From positions 744,001 to 808,000 of the forward strand of contig CAWKOR010000002.1 of NCBI GenBank assembly GCA_963851325.1: a DNA stretch of 64,000 bases. Reading direction: 5' to 3'. The stretch comes from DATGKG01 sp963851325. GTDB lineage: Bacteria; Desulfobacterota; Binatia; Binatales; Binataceae. The position numbers and the translations under genes are program-made. Under the pieces are notes generated by a model. It was not told the origin of the DNA. It searched no databases and saw only the letters and a program-made list of their open reading frames with translations. Shown in pieces: positions 1 to 8,726 of the stretch (its first letter is position 1; every line of letters begins with the position of its first letter).

Positions 1-2
1 TC

Positions 3-107
3 CGCTTCATGCGCGATCAGAAGCTCGTGGTGCCCAGTCCTTTGAGCAAGACCGAGCGCACCGGACAGTTGCAGCGGCTGCGGATTCTTATCCAGAGTAT
101 GGACTAG
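3..107 (+). CDS. C-terminal end of an unidentified protein (partial)
   Basis: An open frame runs in from the left edge and ends at TAG 105-107. It gives about 34 residues ending QRLRILIQSMD. The piece is basic, has no recognisable motif, and is too short to assign. The next gene lies on the opposite strand only 10 bases away, so the two converge. Its reality rests on the open frame and normal codon use. Confidence 0.4.
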   Translation, partial: RFMRDQKLVVPSPLSKTERTGQLQRLRILIQSMD

Positions 108-117
108 GCTGAGACGG

Positions 118-369
118 CTATACGATCTCGCCAATCACGTCGCCGACCACGCGGAACGGAAACGCGATCACTGTCCAAACGAAGTGACCGGTCGCGCCCA
201 GCAGGCTGTCGTGATCATCGTCAGAAGTGGTGGTAGTCGTCGTCGATGATGCGTTGTCCGGATAGGTTCGGGTGGTAGTTGTCTCGGTGTGCTGCGAGGA
301 GCATCCGGGCATGATGGGAACTGCCAAAGCGAACACTGCGACCAGGAGTAGGAGCTTGAGGTGACGCAT
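118..369 (-). CDS. Small threonine-rich lipoprotein
   Basis: An 83-residue protein with a lipoprotein signal: basic start MRHLK, a hydrophobic stretch, then lipobox M-P-G-C at residues 20-23, so Cys23 would be lipidated. The mature part begins with a Ser/Thr-rich low-complexity stretch containing two runs of Thr, then an acidic DDDHD segment and a hydrophobic C-terminus of about 25 residues that could lie on the membrane. An AGGAG-like stretch precedes the ATG. No family is recognised. It is transcribed away from the response-regulator gene, and the two share the spacer 370-632. Confidence 0.7.
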   Translation of the reverse strand: MRHLKLLLLVAVFALAVPIMPGCSSQHTETTTTRTYPDNASSTTTTTTSDDDHDSLLGATGHFVWTVIAFPFRVVGDVIGEIV

Positions 370-632
370 GATGAGGACTCCTTTAGTAGTTACAAGTTTA
401 GACGAAACTGGTGAGCTGATAAATTGGCTAAAGGTACCGGATCACGCAAAATGAGGCTGCGCGCCGGTTTTCATGCGACGCGCCGAATCCATCCGGCGAA
501 CAAACCCGGGCCATCTACCAATCCCGTGCGTCATTGCAGAGTCGCGACGGTCTTGCGATCATTCCATTTGGGCCTCATTCACACCCGCTGTCGGGTGCGC
601 GCTTAACTAACAAACTTGCGGCCCGCATCATT

Positions 633-2003
633 TTGGAAAAGCGCATTCTGGTTGTAGAAGACGATCGCACCACTCGCGACGCATGGTCCGAGCTCATCGC
701 GGCGTGGGGCTACAAAGTCAAAACCGCGGAAAATGGCGAAATCGCCCTGGCCGAAGTCGGCGCCTACGATCCGCATATCCTCCTGCTCGACCTGAACATC
801 CCGAAGAAGAACGGCCTGGCAGTCTTGCAGGAACTCAACGAACGCGGCTTGCGCATCCCTACCATCGTAATCTCCGGACAGGCCGAGATCTCCGACGTCG
901 TGAAGACCATCAAGCTGGGCGCCTATGACTATTTGCGCAAGCCGGTCGACACCGCGCATCTCAAGGTGATGCTCAACAACCTCGCCGCCCACATCACGGT
1001 TGCCGAAGAAAACGAGCGCCTGCGGCGCCGACTGATGGAGGCCGGCAAGCTCGGTCCGATGATCGGTCAGTCGCGCGCGATGCAACAAGTAATGGTGCAG
1101 GTAAAACAGGTCGCACCAACTTCGGCCTCGGTCCTGATTCGGGGCGAAAGCGGTACCGGCAAGGAAATAGTCGCGCGCACCATCCATGAGCTTTCACAAC
1201 GCGCGCAGGGGCCTTACGTCGCGATCAACTGCGCCGCACTGCCCGAGAACCTGATGGAGAGCGAGCTGTTTGGGCATGAGCGGGGCGCTTTCACCGGCGC
1301 CGACCGCCGTCGCGAGGGATGCTTCGAGCTGGCCAACGGCGGCACCCTGCTGCTCGATGAAATCGCCGAGATGAAGGTGGAATTGCAGGCGAAGTTGCTG
1401 CGCGTGCTCGAGGAGGGAACCCTCCGGCGAGTCGGCGGCACCGTCGATGTGCCATTGGATGTTCGGGTGCTGGCTGCCACCAATCGCAACGTAGAACAAT
1501 CGCTCGGAGATGGCCGCTTTCGCGAGGACCTTTACTATCGTCTTAACGTGTTCTCACTTGAACTGCCCACGCTGGATCGACGGCGCGACGACATCCCGAT
1601 GCTGGTCGATCATTTCATCCGGGAGCTGGGCTCGCAGATTCGCAACGACATCGTGGGCGCCGATAACGATTGCCTGCAGGCACTCAAGGAGCGGCGGTGG
1701 CCGGGGAATATCCGCCAGTTGCGCAACGTTGTCGAGCGCGCTTTGGTAGTGAGTCGCGGGCCGCTGCTGGGCGTGGGAGATTTGCCGCCCGAGTCGCCGG
1801 CGGGGGCCGAAGCGGCGCCTTCGTTCGAAGTTCCCCTCGGCAGCAGCATCGAGCGAGTCGAAAAAGATCTCATTCTGCGCACCATCGATCTCACCGATGG
1901 GAACAAGGCGCGCGCGGCCGAAATTTTGGGAATCAGCCTCAAAACCTTGTACAACCGCCTCGAGCGGTATCAGTCAGAAATGCGATCGGCTAAGCTTGGA
2001 TAG
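633..2003 (+). CDS. Sigma-54-dependent NtrC-family response regulator
   Basis: Domains in order: receiver (residues 1-120, phospho-acceptor Asp53 in LLLDLNIP, Lys in YLRKPVD), AAA+ sigma-54 activation domain (Walker A GESGTGKE, sigma-54 contact loop GAFTGA, Walker B GGTLLLDE), and a Fis-type helix-turn-helix at the end (RAAEILGISLKTLYNRL). Phosphorylation should let it oligomerise, hydrolyse ATP and open sigma-54 promoters. The start is set at TTG 633, because the receiver begins there (LEKRILVVEDD). The open frame extends upstream to TTG 534, but those 33 residues look non-coding. It lies directly before a histidine kinase, its likely partner. The sigma-54 promoter at 22413-22428 is a possible target, but the link is inference. 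Confidence 0.93.
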   Translation: MEKRILVVEDDRTTRDAWSELIAAWGYKVKTAENGEIALAEVGAYDPHILLLDLNIPKKNGLAVLQELNERGLRIPTIVISGQAEISDVVKTIKLGAYDYLRKPVDTAHLKVMLNNLAAHITVAEENERLRRRLMEAGKLGPMIGQSRAMQQVMVQVKQVAPTSASVLIRGESGTGKEIVARTIHELSQRAQGPYVAINCAALPENLMESELFGHERGAFTGADRRREGCFELANGGTLLLDEIAEMKVELQAKLLRVLEEGTLRRVGGTVDVPLDVRVLAATNRNVEQSLGDGRFREDLYYRLNVFSLELPTLDRRRDDIPMLVDHFIRELGSQIRNDIVGADNDCLQALKERRWPGNIRQLRNVVERALVVSRGPLLGVGDLPPESPAGAEAAPSFEVPLGSSIERVEKDLILRTIDLTDGNKARAAEILGISLKTLYNRLERYQSEMRSAKLG

Positions 2004-2058
2004 CGTCAAAATCAGCCCCAGGAAGCGCGTAATAACGACTTTCGCACGGACTTTCTTG

Positions 2059-3888
2059 ATGGGTTTTCGCGTCAAGCTGGCTCTGGTGTTCGCTTCTCTG
2101 CTGATCGTGGCCGTAACCGCCATCAGTGCGCTCGAGTTCGAGCGTACCACCCACATGATGGTGTCCAATCTGAGCGATACCGGCGTTGCCCTAGCCAACC
2201 AGATCTTCGAACAGATGCGTGTCGCGCTTTCGCAGCATCAGGGCGACGCGTTTGCAAAGTTGCACGATGACCCGGCGATAGCGTCGTCGCTCAGATCCGC
2301 GCAAGCCTTCACCAAGGGTGTGGTGTACGCGCGGATCGAGTGGGTCGACGGCTCTTTGATCGCGGGGACTCCGCTCGACTCTCCAGCCGCGTCGATTCCG
2401 GTCCGTCCGTTCGAGGAGTTGTCAGGTCAGGTCGGCGGATGGTTCGCGGCGGGGCAGTTGCGCTCGCTGTTCGGCGACCGCATCTACGAAATCAGCCGCC
2501 CGGTGGAGCTGGATGGCCGGCCATTTGCCGTCATCAAGGTGGGACTCTCGACCGCGCTCATCGAGCGCGAGGTGCGCGGGACGCTGCACGGTATCGTGAC
2601 GGTGGCGATCGTGGGCGTGATCCTCGCACTGGCGGGTGGCGCGATCGCCGGGGCGTTCTTTTTGCGGCCGGTGGCCGCTATCGCCAGTGGGGTAGAGGAC
2701 TTAACCAGCGGGCGCGGAGATTTTCGGGTAAGCGTCGCAGCGCACGACGAGTTCGGCACGCTGGCGGAAAAGTTCAATCAACTGTCGCGGCGAATAAAGA
2801 ACGACCGCGCGCAGTGGGAAACCGAGCGCGGCCAGTTTTTCAATATCTTCAGGTCGATCACGGATGCCCTGTTGCTCCTCGATGCCCGCGGCCATGTGCT
2901 TTTCGCCAATGGCGAGGCGCAGGGAAAACTGGGATTGCCCGCGGGCGGCCTTGCTGATGGGCGACCGCTGAATATGTTGCTGGGAAGGGAGCATCCGCTC
3001 AATCGGATGATCGAAAGCGCCTACACTGTCGGCAGCGAGGTGCGCGATGTCGCGATCGAGCTGGGGCGCGGCGCCTCTGCGATGCGGGTGCTGGTATCGA
3101 TATTCTCCCTGGGCCAGGGACCCGAGCCGCCTGGACTGCTGGTCATCGTGCGCGATCTCGATCCAGTTCAGGAACTAGAAAATGTGGTCAATTATTCGGG
3201 CCGGCTCGCGCGCCTCGGCGGCCTGATCTCGGGTGTCGCCCATCAGATACGAAATCCACTCAATGCGATGAATCTTCAACTCGAGCTGCTTAACGAGGAA
3301 GCCTCGCAGGGCAAACCGGTGGAAGCGCGCGTGATGAAGGTGCGCAACGAGATCATCCGCCTCGATGAAGCGATCAGCGCGCTGCTTCGATTCATGCGTC
3401 CCGAGCAACTGAAGCTGGCGGAAATCGAACTCGGCGATTTGCTGCATGAGGTGGGGATCGAGGTTGAACGGCCTGGTATTACGGTGAAACATACCCTTGA
3501 TGCGGTCGCTTCGCGCGTCACCGCCGACCGCGCATTACTTGGTGAAGCGTTGCGAAATATCGCCAAGAATGCGGTTGAGGCTATGCCCGAAGGCGGCGAA
3601 ATCGAGTTCGAAACGCAACTGTCCGATGACGGGTTCGTGGAGGTTTCGATCAAAGATCACGGACAAGGAATTACGGCGGAACATCTCAGCCACATCTTCA
3701 ATTTATATTATACGACCAAGGAAGGCGGCAGCGGTTTGGGTCTCTCACTGGCGTTGCGGGCGGTTGACCTTCACTACGGCATGATGGAAGTTCAATCCAA
3801 TCCGGGCGCGGGAACCATCGTCAAGATTAAACTTCCGGCGGGGGACACCCTCGCGCAGCAATTGCCTTCCGGAACCGCAATTCATTGA
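2059..3888 (+). CDS. Membrane sensor histidine kinase, NtrB-like class
   Basis: A 609-residue kinase. A transmembrane helix near the N-terminus (LALVFASLLIVAVTAI) is followed by an extracytoplasmic sensor of about 140 residues, a second helix (VTVAIVGVILALAGGAIAGAF), a HAMP linker, a PAS-like domain (FRSITDALLLLDARGHVLF), a dimerisation/phospho-acceptor helix with His395 in GVAHQIRNPLNA, and an ATP-binding domain with N-box (NIAKNAVEAMPEG) and G-box (GGSGLGLSLA). It should phosphorylate the regulator encoded just upstream. The frame is open back to 1897 over the regulator's end. ATG 2059 was chosen because the first membrane helix follows it; TTG 1996 would overlap the regulator by 8 bases. 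The sensed signal is unknown. Confidence 0.92.
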   Translation: MGFRVKLALVFASLLIVAVTAISALEFERTTHMMVSNLSDTGVALANQIFEQMRVALSQHQGDAFAKLHDDPAIASSLRSAQAFTKGVVYARIEWVDGSLIAGTPLDSPAASIPVRPFEELSGQVGGWFAAGQLRSLFGDRIYEISRPVELDGRPFAVIKVGLSTALIEREVRGTLHGIVTVAIVGVILALAGGAIAGAFFLRPVAAIASGVEDLTSGRGDFRVSVAAHDEFGTLAEKFNQLSRRIKNDRAQWETERGQFFNIFRSITDALLLLDARGHVLFANGEAQGKLGLPAGGLADGRPLNMLLGREHPLNRMIESAYTVGSEVRDVAIELGRGASAMRVLVSIFSLGQGPEPPGLLVIVRDLDPVQELENVVNYSGRLARLGGLISGVAHQIRNPLNAMNLQLELLNEEASQGKPVEARVMKVRNEIIRLDEAISALLRFMRPEQLKLAEIELGDLLHEVGIEVERPGITVKHTLDAVASRVTADRALLGEALRNIAKNAVEAMPEGGEIEFETQLSDDGFVEVSIKDHGQGITAEHLSHIFNLYYTTKEGGSGLGLSLALRAVDLHYGMMEVQSNPGAGTIVKIKLPAGDTLAQQLPSGTAIH

Positions 3889-3897
3889 GCGACTGTC

Positions 3898-4446
3898 GTG
3901 CCACGATCAGCGTCACAAAAAGCCCTCATCATGTTTCTGGCGGTGACGCTCGGCGGATGCTCGCCGTTCTATGTCGATTGGGACCGTCGCACCATTCGTA
4001 CCGCACCGGAGGTCATCTCACCTGCCGCAGCACCGGCACCCATCGCAACCCGTCCCGAAGCTGTTGCGCCGCAGCGCCAAAACCTGTTGGTGCGTCCTCG
4101 CAAACACAAGCCGCGCACCGCTCCTTCCGATACGAAAGAAGTGATCGTCGAACCGGAGACTACCCAGGATTCTTTGGCGCCAATGGCGACCCCGACCATT
4201 TCGATATCGGAACCCGGCGGCACCAATCGAGCGGCCGAGAAAGAGATCGCTGCCACCAGCCAACGACTGGCAAGCTTCGACCGAAATCGCCTCAGCGGCC
4301 CGTCGCTCGCCACATATGACGCGGCGAACGGGTTACTGAACCAGGGCAAGCAGGCTCTGGCAGAGAAGGATTACGTCGCGGCTTCGGGGTTCGCGCAGAA
4401 GGCTTCGGTTCTCGCCGAAAAGTTGCAGGCAGTGACCGCGCGCTAG
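3898..4446 (+). CDS. Lipoprotein cotranscribed with the two-component system
   Basis: A 182-residue protein starting at GTG 3898, nine bases after the kinase stop. A short signal (MPRSASQKALIMFLAVTLGGC) ends in lipobox L-G-G-C with Cys21. A proline/alanine-rich linker follows, then a C-terminal helical segment (residues 118-182) with a repeated Ala/Lys/Gln pattern that recalls TPR-like or DUF4398-like periplasmic helices. The tight spacing makes it the third gene of the operon, so it may be a periplasmic accessory to the sensor kinase, but nothing in it shows what it binds. Confidence 0.8.
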   Translation: MPRSASQKALIMFLAVTLGGCSPFYVDWDRRTIRTAPEVISPAAAPAPIATRPEAVAPQRQNLLVRPRKHKPRTAPSDTKEVIVEPETTQDSLAPMATPTISISEPGGTNRAAEKEIAATSQRLASFDRNRLSGPSLATYDAANGLLNQGKQALAEKDYVAASGFAQKASVLAEKLQAVTAR

Positions 4447-4487
4447 TCGTGAATCGATGCGAGGCGCGAATCTCCCCGCGGCAGTAT

Positions 4488-5333
4488 TCAGGCGGGTTTG
4501 TGCGTGCGGAAATCGCGCATCGCGCGAGCCCGAACGTCGCCGAGAAATGCGGAAATCGTCTCGCGCATGATTCTCATGATGAGCCATCGAAAGCGAATGC
4601 CGCGAGAATTGAGCCGATCAAAAATCTCAATCACATCGCGAAACTCATGCGAAACTGAGTTGACCAGCAACCGCTTCTCACGAAGTTCCGCGACTTGGGT
4701 CAGCCGCGCCAGGACCTCGGCATCGCTCAGGTCCTCCGCGTGACCGGCTGATTTGGCACGATCGGCAAGCGACTGTAATTTCAGGCGTCCCTGCGGGGTG
4801 CGCGGATCGTTGGCAAGAATCCGAGGCACCGGGATGAAACGGTTCTCGTCCATCCCTTGGTATTCGGCCAGAAAGCGCGAGTTTCCTTCCCCCTCGACGT
4901 CGAAGCGAATGTCGTAGCGTTGGGTCACCCTGCCCCACTCCGGCTCCGGGCGCCTTCCCCACCAGCACGGGCGTTTACCGAACAGCAGGCATAGCGAGGT
5001 GAGCCGCTGCTGGCCGTCCGCAATCCACGATCGCGAATCTAGCGCTTCGGACGGCGCCGCCCATAAGAGCACGAAGCCGGTGGGATAGTTACGCCACATC
5101 GAATCGGCCAGCATCGCGGATTGGAACGGCTTCCATACGAAGCCGCGCTGAAAATCCGGCATGTCCCACCATCCACTGACGCATCTTTCCACCGCGTCGA
5201 CGAGCTTGAGCGTGTCAAACCGGTAGGTCGCATTCGCGCTTTCACCGGCGACCGATGCAGTTGGCTCGGAGGTCAGCAGGTTGCCCAAGGCGGCTGGCTC
5301 ACCCGTCGATAGCGGTTTTGATCTCAGGCGCAT
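4488..5333 (-). CDS. DUF262 (GmrS-like) protein, apparently truncated
   Basis: A 281-residue protein. Residues 40-120 carry DUF262 hallmarks: the D-F-Q-R-G-F-V-W motif, then a D-G-Q-Q-R-L-T-S motif, the ParB/Srx-like nucleotide-binding core found in GmrSD type IV restriction enzymes, SspE and relatives. A third family motif, F-D-R-L-N-S-R-G, appears near residue 245, but the sequence then turns into about 30 residues unlike the family and stops. Full-length relatives usually run to 350-600 residues, often with a DUF1524 HNH nuclease domain. None is present here. The ATG overlaps the preceding polysaccharide gene by 10 bases. It may be a decayed defence gene or a stand-alone short form. Confidence 0.72.
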   Translation of the reverse strand: MRLRSKPLSTGEPAALGNLLTSEPTASVAGESANATYRFDTLKLVDAVERCVSGWWDMPDFQRGFVWKPFQSAMLADSMWRNYPTGFVLLWAAPSEALDSRSWIADGQQRLTSLCLLFGKRPCWWGRRPEPEWGRVTQRYDIRFDVEGEGNSRFLAEYQGMDENRFIPVPRILANDPRTPQGRLKLQSLADRAKSAGHAEDLSDAEVLARLTQVAELREKRLLVNSVSHEFRDVIEIFDRLNSRGIRFRWLIMRIMRETISAFLGDVRARAMRDFRTHKPA

Positions 5334-6733
5334 TCGAGCTGTACTGACTCGCTTTTCTTGTCGAACAATTCTCGCGCGATTTCTTCCAGCGATCGCCCCG
5401 GGAGTCCTTTGGCGGAAGCGAATTCCAGCACCTCATCGAAGTGCGCGAAGGTTCCGCCCCGCTCAACGATTCGAGAACCGCGCCGCAGCCGCACGTCCTT
5501 GGGATGGGCGAATCCCAAAATCGGCATGCCCAGCGCAGCGATCGCCAGCATCCGGTCGCGGGTCAGGAAATCGGATTCGTAGCGATGCAGGAAGCGCAGT
5601 CCCGACTCGTGAACGCACGCCGCACTGCAATAGCTCAGATACTCGGGCGATCCGGGATTGCGTTCGTCATGCCGAGGCTGCTCCGCTCCGGCGAGAAATC
5701 CTTCCTTGAGAAGCAGTTCCTCGGTGCTCGGATGCGCGCGTTCGTAGGGGAAAATGATCACGGGCTGAAGCTTGATACCGTAGCGTCGCGCGTTCATCGC
5801 CATCGCGCGCTTCCCAGCATCCAGCTCGGCAACCGGGGCGTCGATTTTTTGATGATCGATGTGCCGATGCATTCCATGCCACACGAATCCCGCGCCGTGG
5901 CTCTTGAGAATTTCTACGTATCTCCGGCTGATCCATCGGCTGGTAGGAATCCATGCACAATCGAGGTGAAGGTCAGCGCCGCGACTTTCGACGTATGCAA
6001 AAAAGTCTTTCAGCATCGATTCGTTGAAATAGTCGTATCCAAGCGGGATGTCATCGATAGTCAAATTGAATGCCACTTGCCTTTCCAGGTCGCGCCCCGC
6101 CGCCCAATCCACCGCGATCAGCGCGCTGACGTTGATGCACCTTTGCACCGGATCGGCCATTCGCCAGATGAGTGGCGTATCGGAACTCTCGTCGTCCGGC
6201 TGAACATCGCAAATGACCGCACCCCTTCCCGCCCGATATGCAAAAACGACCGGAGACTCGAGGCTGTCGTGACGTGCAACGAGAATCGGTTCGACAGGGC
6301 CACTGAAGTCGCCGGCACAGTTGAGCATGCCGCCGAATGGAGATTCCTCGCCGCGCAGTATCGCGGGAATCATCGCATGGTGCGTGAAACTATAGGCCTG
6401 CAACTGGTGGGCACGGCCGACCGTAAAGGAAACGTCGACTATCGGTGCGAGCTGATAGCGGACACCATCGTCGAAGCCGCCGCGGATATACAGCGTCGCG
6501 CCACCGGTGACTTCGGCACGAAGGACTTCGCGCTCGCGCGGCGTCATCCGCTTGAAATCAGCAAAGCTGGTTGCGACTAGAGCATCGCAGTCGCCGGACA
6601 GTGATCCGTCAGCGATAGGACCCACCCGCAATCCGAGGCCACGAAGTTCAGCGAATTGCCCCGCCAGCGTTTGAACGCGGCCGTCCGGCTCAGCGATGAG
6701 CCAGCACCTTTGGTTCTCGCGGAGGTTGCGCAT
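5324..6733 (-). CDS. Two-domain polysaccharide deacetylase-like protein
   Basis: A 469-residue protein with no signal peptide. Residues 1-215 resemble the class I glutamine-amidotransferase-like fold found beside glycoside hydrolase domains (DALVATSFADFKRMTPRE, then GGATLYIRGGF). Residues 216-460 look like a NodB-type (beta/alpha) barrel: the strand AFNLTIDDIP supplies the Asp-Asp motif, and WHGMHRHIDH supplies candidate zinc histidines. This would suit N-deacetylation or trimming of an amino-sugar polymer, but the substrate is not shown. It is the last recognisable gene of the polysaccharide operon and overlaps the previous gene by 44 bases. The assignment is by motif only. Confidence 0.65.
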   Translation of the reverse strand: MRNLRENQRCWLIAEPDGRVQTLAGQFAELRGLGLRVGPIADGSLSGDCDALVATSFADFKRMTPREREVLRAEVTGGATLYIRGGFDDGVRYQLAPIVDVSFTVGRAHQLQAYSFTHHAMIPAILRGEESPFGGMLNCAGDFSGPVEPILVARHDSLESPVVFAYRAGRGAVICDVQPDDESSDTPLIWRMADPVQRCINVSALIAVDWAAGRDLERQVAFNLTIDDIPLGYDYFNESMLKDFFAYVESRGADLHLDCAWIPTSRWISRRYVEILKSHGAGFVWHGMHRHIDHQKIDAPVAELDAGKRAMAMNARRYGIKLQPVIIFPYERAHPSTEELLLKEGFLAGAEQPRHDERNPGSPEYLSYCSAACVHESGLRFLHRYESDFLTRDRMLAIAALGMPILGFAHPKDVRLRRGSRIVERGGTFAHFDEVLEFASAKGLPGRSLEEIARELFDKKSESVQLECA

Positions 6734-7490
6734 GAGCTTTTGAACCGTTTTTCGCCGCTTCTTCCTTCACTTCGATCGCACGGCGCTGATTGGATTCGAG
6801 CACCGCCTCGAGCAAGGGTGCGGATTCGACTTGCAATAGCAGATTGATGTTCGGGATGACGCAGTGTCCGCCGATGAAGCCGGGGAAATAGCGTTGACGG
6901 GGCAGGAACGCGACCTCTTCAAAAAACTCGGTTGCTTCTTCGTAGTCGCCGCCTGCGCGCTGGACATAGCGATTGAACTCCTGCGCCCACGCAATGATAA
7001 CCCCGAAATAGGTGGTCTCACCCAGCTTGGCGACTTCCAGAGTTTCGGGCTTTTCCAGTTTGCGCGTCTTCATTCCATGTTCCTGGAAATGCGCCGCCGC
7101 CTTATTAGCCCACTCCTCCTCGCCTGCCGCGACGAACTTTACGTAATGCAACAGGTCCTTCGCCATCTTCACGTGCTTGCCGCGGACCGGGCTGTAAGCT
7201 ATCGGGCTTGCAGTTTTTTCCGAGATTGACCTGGTGGTGCCGGGCAGCACGGTGCTGTTGATGATGGTAAGTTCCGGTTTGAAGCGCCGGATGTATTCAA
7301 TCGCTAGCGGTTCGAACTGGGTACGCGAGACGAACGGAATGCAGATATGCATCACCCCGATCGGATCGTCGAACTCGCAGCGCTCGATATCATGTTTGAG
7401 TACCGGATGCTTGCGTTCGAGTACTTCGGCCAAGGCGCCGCCGACTTCCCCGAGTCCGACGACGAGCGTTTTACGGTTACTGGACATCAT
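6690..7490 (-). CDS. Short UDP-glucose/GDP-mannose dehydrogenase-family protein
   Basis: A 266-residue protein. The N-terminal Rossmann motif is GLGEVGG. INSTVLPGTT matches the conserved segment of nucleotide-sugar dehydrogenases. F-I-G-G-H-C-V-I-P-N near residue 210 holds the Cys that carries the thiohemiacetal in UDP-glucose dehydrogenases. Normal enzymes are 390-450 residues; this one lacks the C-terminal UDP-binding domain. Two ATGs are adjacent (7490 and 7487) behind GGAGGG. In this operon it would be the obvious source of a uronic-acid nucleotide sugar for the WbpB/D/E-like genes, but the missing domain leaves activity open. Confidence 0.75.
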   Translation of the reverse strand: MMSSNRKTLVVGLGEVGGALAEVLERKHPVLKHDIERCEFDDPIGVMHICIPFVSRTQFEPLAIEYIRRFKPELTIINSTVLPGTTRSISEKTASPIAYSPVRGKHVKMAKDLLHYVKFVAAGEEEWANKAAAHFQEHGMKTRKLEKPETLEVAKLGETTYFGVIIAWAQEFNRYVQRAGGDYEEATEFFEEVAFLPRQRYFPGFIGGHCVIPNINLLLQVESAPLLEAVLESNQRRAIEVKEEAAKNGSKAHAQPPREPKVLAHR

Positions 7491-8713
7491 CCCTCCATGC
7501 GTGCGCTTGCCACGCCGGCAGCCTTTCGGTTCTCTACAGAATGTACATTTTCACGACGTGGCAATATTGAGTCTATAGCGCGGTAGAACTCGCCGCGCTG
7601 ATTTGGCCAACTGATAACGTCTACAACCTGGCGAGCGTTCTCCGCGTAGCTCCGCCGCAACTCAGGCGAGCGGTACAACTGCTCGATCGCATCCGCCAAA
7701 TCATTGATGTCGCCCGGCTTGAAGAAACGTACCGAGCCATTGCCGAAATAGTGCTCGACCGCCTTGAGCCGGGGTGCGATGGCGGGGATTCCCATCATCG
7801 CAAACTCCAGCAACTTCACCGGAAGCATCAGATGAGTCGCGCTGCTCTCGCGATTAGGCACCAGGCCGAGATCCGCGGTGCGCAGCACCTTGGGCAACTC
7901 CTCGATCGGAATCATATCCTTGAAGATTACCCGATCCTGCAAGTTGAGTTCAGTCACCAAACGGTGAATCTCGCTGAGGTAATCCCCGGCGCCCAGCGCG
8001 AGCAGCCGCAGTTGCGGAATCCGATCTCGGAGCAGACCGACCGCACGCACCGCGAGGTCGAGGCCCATCCGATGCGTGATGGTGCCATGACAAACGACGG
8101 TGAAGGTGTTCGGGTCTTTGGTCCCCGCACCGTTGGCGACAAAGATTCGATCGTCCGGGGAATTGAGAACCACCTTTATCTTGTCGGCCCGGATTCCATA
8201 ATCCACCAGGCGTTGGCGATGCGGCTCATGGACCGCCAGCACCAGGTCGGCACACCATGCGCTCAGGCGCTCCTCCATCTTCATGACTGGAATGCCGAAC
8301 GTCCCCAGCCATCCGGGGAATTTGTCCCGATACAGTTCGGGCATGGTGTCGTGCACGTCGAGCACCAGCTTGGTTCCGGCGCGCCGAAGCGGAAGAGCCG
8401 CGAGGATCGCAGCATCGGGCATGGTGCATACGATCGCCAGGTCATAGGGACGATCGCGCGAAAGCTCCATCGCCTTGCGCGCCGCGGCGACAAAGAAATT
8501 GACATAGCTCTTCAGGTACGATGTGCGACTCGAGCCTCGATAGCGGGGTATTTCCAGCCCAACAACGTTTACACCGTTGATCAGCCCGGTCTTTCCTGCT
8601 GCCAGGGTTATCGCGTCAACCTGATCGCCACGCCGGGCCAATGCCTCGGCGTGGCGTTTGACGCGGCCATCATGAATATACGTGGTGTAGGCGATTACTA
8701 ATGCACGAGCCAC
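7487..8713 (-). CDS. Glycosyltransferase family 4 protein
   Basis: A 408-residue GT-B glycosyltransferase. The N-terminal half has the acceptor-side pattern (DGRVKRHAEALARRGDQVDAI, and LVLDVHDTMPELY). The C-terminal half has TVVCHGTITHRMGLDLAVRA and the donor-site region with PVKLLEFAMMGIPAIAP, where Glu contacts the nucleotide sugar. The start is GTG 8713, because an AAGGAG sits eight bases before it; the frame extends to a TTG at 8737 that would overlap the upstream gene. It probably adds one sugar to the lipid-linked repeat unit at the cytoplasmic face. Donor and acceptor cannot be read from the sequence. Confidence 0.88.
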   Translation of the reverse strand: MARALVIAYTTYIHDGRVKRHAEALARRGDQVDAITLAAGKTGLINGVNVVGLEIPRYRGSSRTSYLKSYVNFFVAAARKAMELSRDRPYDLAIVCTMPDAAILAALPLRRAGTKLVLDVHDTMPELYRDKFPGWLGTFGIPVMKMEERLSAWCADLVLAVHEPHRQRLVDYGIRADKIKVVLNSPDDRIFVANGAGTKDPNTFTVVCHGTITHRMGLDLAVRAVGLLRDRIPQLRLLALGAGDYLSEIHRLVTELNLQDRVIFKDMIPIEELPKVLRTADLGLVPNRESSATHLMLPVKLLEFAMMGIPAIAPRLKAVEHYFGNGSVRFFKPGDINDLADAIEQLYRSPELRRSYAENARQVVDVISWPNQRGEFYRAIDSILPRRENVHSVENRKAAGVASARMEG

Positions 8714-8726
8714 GTAGCGGTCTCCT

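Noticed and set aside
5441..6580. 379-residue plus-strand frame over the two-domain deacetylase-like gene
   Set aside because: It is antisense to a gene with recognisable motifs and codon pattern, and its own product is rich in Arg/His with no family match.
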